A stretch of DNA of 64,000 bases from Nitrosomonas supralitoralis (GTDB lineage: Bacteria; Pseudomonadota; Gammaproteobacteria; Burkholderiales; Nitrosomonadaceae). The translations under genes were made by a program, and so were the position numbers. Below, in pieces: positions 61,387-64,000 of this stretch; position 1 is the first letter of the stretch; every line of letters starts with the position of its first letter. The notes below the pieces were generated by a model. That model did no database searches and was not told where the DNA came from. It saw nothing but the letters and a program-made list of their open reading frames with translations. The DNA is taken from the NCBI RefSeq assembly GCF_003011925.2, contig NZ_PXXU01000007.1, forward strand, positions 1-64,000, written 5' to 3'.

Positions 61387-61620
61387 CTATTTTGAGTCAT
61401 TCTTGTTTGCCCCCCGAATGTTCAGAAAAGCTAAAGCAATCTGCAGAACGATTAGCGCATAAGCTTGGACGTGCCACCCCCAGATTATCCAAAGACAGTT
61501 GCCGAAAAGCGAAAACCAAAAGCCGATCATGCGGCTCCGCTGGTTTTGCGATGCAATGAGCCATACGCCCAAAATTGTAACAATCATCGCAGGCCACTGT
61601 AGTTGATGTAAATAATCCAA
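61387..61620 (-). CDS. Small membrane protein of unknown function
   Basis: The 77-residue product has three hydrophobic segments: WPAMIVTILGVWLIAS, MIGFWFSLFGNCLWIIWG and AYALIVLQIALAFLNI. It ends in a charged tail. It resembles small conserved proteobacterial membrane proteins related in shape to half-transporters, but I cannot name a family. The start at 61620 is a TTG without a clear ribosome site; an ATG at 61587 would remove the first eleven residues. It is monocistronic. Confidence 0.6.
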   Translation of the reverse strand: MDYLHQLQWPAMIVTILGVWLIASQNQRSRMIGFWFSLFGNCLWIIWGWHVQAYALIVLQIALAFLNIRGANKNDSK

Positions 61621-61822
61621 ATGGAAGCTTTATAAAACTTTAACTGGGGTTAATAGGAAAATAAGTGGTTGTTGCTAAGCTGGAGCGATCCATGAATTCA
61701 AAAGAAGGCATAAAATAAAGACAATGAATAGACAAAAATCATCCGCTTTATTTTTAATGCGGATAAATAGATTTATTTGCAGCCTAATTAAATGTGGACA
61801 GCATCTTCCGCAGCTTTTTATG

Positions 61823-62089
61823 CTACATCAGCATTTTAATAGCATTATTCAATGAATCTATCCCCTTATCCAAATGTTTAGAATCAATTTGATGATCTGT
61901 ATTGTTTTTTGCCGCATTCGAATATTTCTTTGCCTCCTCTGAGTAATTAGCAATTGCTTTCAAATTTGCTGACTTGGCTGCAACTTCAGCATGCTGTACA
62001 GCTTGATCCAAATTGTTTGTTTCTGCAAATACGCCAAACGAAAAAAGTATCATAATTAAAATACTTGTAATTAACTTAGTATTTTTCAT
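61823..62089 (-). CDS. SmbP-like small periplasmic metal-binding protein
   Basis: The 88-residue protein has a signal peptide ending FGVFAE (about residue 22) and a mature part of two amphipathic helical repeats. The pattern, QAVQHAEVAAKSANLKAI then YSEEAKKYSNAAKN and KHLDKGIDSLNNAIK, is that of SmbP, the small copper-binding protein of Nitrosomonas europaea. It has fewer histidines than the classic protein, so metal affinity may differ. GGAGGAG lies upstream of the ATG at 62089. It is monocistronic. Confidence 0.72.
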   Translation of the reverse strand: MKNTKLITSILIMILFSFGVFAETNNLDQAVQHAEVAAKSANLKAIANYSEEAKKYSNAAKNNTDHQIDSKHLDKGIDSLNNAIKMLM

Positions 62090-62501
62090 AGGAATTCAAG
62101 CTCCTCCATTCGTAACTATTTCAATAAATTCTGATCACTCTTTTTTAATGACATAAGCGAAATTAGTAAAGTAGTTAATAATACATTCAAAAACATGCAA
62201 TTTTATTTTTTATAAAGGGCGGATTCAAATTGAAATTGAATTCGCGAAATAATGTTAACAGGCCATAAGTCTGGCGGCTCTCAATACTTGTTTGAATCAC
62301 ACTCAAATTAAACTGAAAATGGTATGGAGGCATAAATTTTTATTCTGCACTAAGTAATAATCAATCGATGCCGTTAAATCTGCACAATTTAAAAACAATC
62401 TTTTGATTCCGTTATCAAGAAATGATCATATTAGAATTTTTGTGATATTTGCTGATAATGATTAAATATCATGTGAATGCCAAGTACTTGAGGAGCTATT
62501 T
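62090..62501. other. Intergenic region between smbP-like gene and pilC
   Basis: About 410 AT-rich bases containing the divergent promoters of the SmbP-like gene and the pil genes. GAGGAG just before 62502 is the pilC ribosome site. No other feature is recognised. Confidence 0.4.
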
Positions 62502-63725
62502 ATGGCAACTGTAACCACGACTACCGAAAAAAAAATAAAAGAAATTAATTACTTATGGGAAGGAAAGGATAAGTCTGGAAAGTACCTAAAAGGCGAAATG
62601 CGTGCAGCAGGAACTGTTATTGTAACTTCCGCACTGCGCCGTCAAGGTATCAAAGTTACAAAAATAGAAAAAACGCATTCCAATGGCAGAATCATTGAAA
62701 AAGATATTACGTTATTTACACGTCAGTTAGCAACCATGATGAAATCTGGAGTGCCGCTACTACAGGCGTTTGATATTATAGGAAAAGGTCATAGCAACCG
62801 TGCTTTGAGTAAATTATTAATGGATATAAAATCTGATGTCGAAACTGGCAGTAATTTAACGGATGCATTCCGCAAATTCCCGCTTTACTTCGATGCTTTA
62901 TATTGTAATCTTGTTGGCGCAGGCGAAGCTGCGGGTATTCTGGATACCATTCTTGATCGCTTAGCCACATATAAAGAAAAAATTCAGGCTATCAAGGGAA
63001 AAATTAAATCTGCTCTTTTTTACCCTATTTCAATTATTGTAGTGGCATTTGTCATTACAGCGATAATAATGATTTTTGTGATCCCGGCCTTTAAAGAATT
63101 GTTCGAGGGATTCGGTGCCGATCTGCCTGCTCCGACACTTTTCGTAATGACTATCTCAGATTTCTTCGTTGCTTATTGGTGGGCAATTCTTGGAATTGTG
63201 GGTGGTGGAATTTATGCTTTTTTTTATACCTGGAAACGATCTATTCCCATGCAACGAAGTATCGATCGTGTTGCACTAAAGATTCCTGTTTTCGGAGAAG
63301 TAATTCGTAAAGCTACTATTGCACGTTGGTCGCGCACTCTTTCGACGATGTTTGCAGCAGGCGTACCTTTGGTAGAGTCATTAGATTCTGTAGCAGGCGC
63401 TGCCGGAAATTATATCTATTATGAGGCCACAAAGAATATACAACTCGAAGTTAGCACAGGTAATAGCTTAATGTCATCCATGACTAACAGTAATGTATTT
63501 CCAAACATGGTTATTCAAATGGTAGCTATTGGTGAAGAAGCCGGATCGCTTGATTCTATGCTCGGAAAAATAGCCGATTTCTATGAAGCAGAAGTTGACG
63601 ATGCTGTTGCCGCACTTTCTAGTTTGATGGAACCTATGATCATGGTTGTTCTAGGGACACTTATTGGCGGTATGGTAGTTGCAATGTATTTGCCCATCTT
63701 TAAAATGGGTATGGTCGTTAATTAA
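62502..63725 (+). CDS. pilC: Type IV pilus inner-membrane platform protein PilC
   Basis: The 407-residue protein has two T2SSF domains, each followed by membrane segments (about 170-210 and 370-400). Typical pieces are FTRQLATMMKSGVPLLQAFD in the first repeat and WSRTLSTMFAAGVPLVESLD in the second. PilC anchors the PilB/PilT motors to the pilus base. GAGGAG is 7 bases before the ATG. It is followed after 32 bases by pilD; pilB, usually upstream, is not in the window. Confidence 0.96.
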   Translation: MATVTTTTEKKIKEINYLWEGKDKSGKYLKGEMRAAGTVIVTSALRRQGIKVTKIEKTHSNGRIIEKDITLFTRQLATMMKSGVPLLQAFDIIGKGHSNRALSKLLMDIKSDVETGSNLTDAFRKFPLYFDALYCNLVGAGEAAGILDTILDRLATYKEKIQAIKGKIKSALFYPISIIVVAFVITAIIMIFVIPAFKELFEGFGADLPAPTLFVMTISDFFVAYWWAILGIVGGGIYAFFYTWKRSIPMQRSIDRVALKIPVFGEVIRKATIARWSRTLSTMFAAGVPLVESLDSVAGAAGNYIYYEATKNIQLEVSTGNSLMSSMTNSNVFPNMVIQMVAIGEEAGSLDSMLGKIADFYEAEVDDAVAALSSLMEPMIMVVLGTLIGGMVVAMYLPIFKMGMVVN

Positions 63726-63757
63726 ATCTTGTATTTTCTGATCTACATAAAATAACT

Positions 63758-64000
63758 ATGGCCATACTTACCCTGCTGCAGGAATCTCCCGCTTTATTCG
63801 TCTCCTTGATCGCTTTTCTTGGTTTAATGATTGGCAGCTTTCTAAATGTTGTCATTTATCGATTACCTGAGATGATTAAAAGGGATTGGCTGCAGCAATG
63901 CGCAGAGTTACAGGGGCAAGAAAACAAAACTTTGCCAACATTTAATCTCATTACCCCGCGTTCAGCTTGTGTCCATTGCGGGCATAATCTGAGTGCATGG
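63758..64000 (+). CDS. pilD: Prepilin peptidase PilD (5' part, cut by the window end)
   Basis: The first 81 codons are present. The N-terminal hydrophobic segment contains GSFLNVVIYRLPEM, the signature start of type IV prepilin peptidases, and the cytoplasmic loop ends with CVHCGHNLSAW, whose CxxC pair belongs to the zinc-binding cluster. PilD cleaves and N-methylates prepilins. The catalytic aspartates lie beyond the window. Confidence 0.93.
   Translation, partial: MAILTLLQESPALFVSLIAFLGLMIGSFLNVVIYRLPEMIKRDWLQQCAELQGQENKTLPTFNLITPRSACVHCGHNLSAW

Noticed and set aside
61217-61462. Plus-strand open frame of 81 codons
   Set aside because: No ribosome site, no recognisable product, and its 3' part overlaps the better supported minus-strand membrane protein gene.

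Overview
The window looks like chromosome of a betaproteobacterium close to Nitrosomonas (Nitrosomonadaceae, ammonia oxidisers). This is inferred from a SmbP-like small metal-binding protein, an NnrS protein, a cytochrome c peroxidase and periplasmic copper oxidases. It is also inferred from housekeeping neighbourhoods in a betaproteobacterial style: trpS-scpA-scpB, gatCAB next to mreBCD-mrdA-rodA-rlpA, leuS-lptE-holA and aroQ-accB-accC-prmA. No database search was possible.

Layout. 1-6.3 kb: nnrS, then a plus-strand run PHP phosphoesterase, YciO/Sua5-like, site-2 protease, trpS, scpA, scpB with short gaps and overlaps. 6.3-17.9 kb (minus): an MscS-like protein, two tandem FG-GAP/RTX-type proteins made by segmental duplication, a 1057-residue ATPase/SARP-type regulator, a dicarboxylate symporter and suhB. 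18.4-24.1 kb (plus): an orphan LuxR-type regulator, two adjacent exported copper-oxidase-like proteins and a DCC thiol protein. 24.2-34.2 kb: gatCAB (minus), divergent from the rod-shape operon. 34.7-43.3 kb: chemoreceptor and cheW, a VOC protein, an M48 lipoprotein protease, dodecin, leuS-lptE-holA. 43.5-51.9 kb (minus): a small lipoprotein, metH, a zinc-ribbon protein, prmA, accC, accB, aroQ. 52.1-58.7 kb: tRNA-Thr(CGU) followed by a decayed accessory region with hsdS fragments, mazE plus a broken mazF, a SEC-C/TPR protein, a RecD2-like remnant and an IS5-type remnant. 58.7-64 kb: a DUF1269-like protein, cytochrome c peroxidase, a small membrane protein, a SmbP-like protein, pilC and the start of pilD, cut by the window end.

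The most interesting locus is the copper-oxidase pair (19352-23124). Each protein has two cupredoxin domains homologous to those of the other. Protein A keeps only the domain-1 histidines of a multicopper-oxidase trinuclear site. Protein B keeps only the domain-2 histidines and the type 1 copper ligands. Together they carry a full ligand set, which suggests an obligate hetero-oligomeric multicopper oxidase. Protein B also carries a third cupredoxin domain and a C-terminal beta-propeller. The second notable locus is the FG-GAP operon: its upstream region has an 11-bp-period direct repeat placed 8 bp before a possible -10 element, the arrangement SARP regulators recognise, and a SARP-type regulator is encoded next door.
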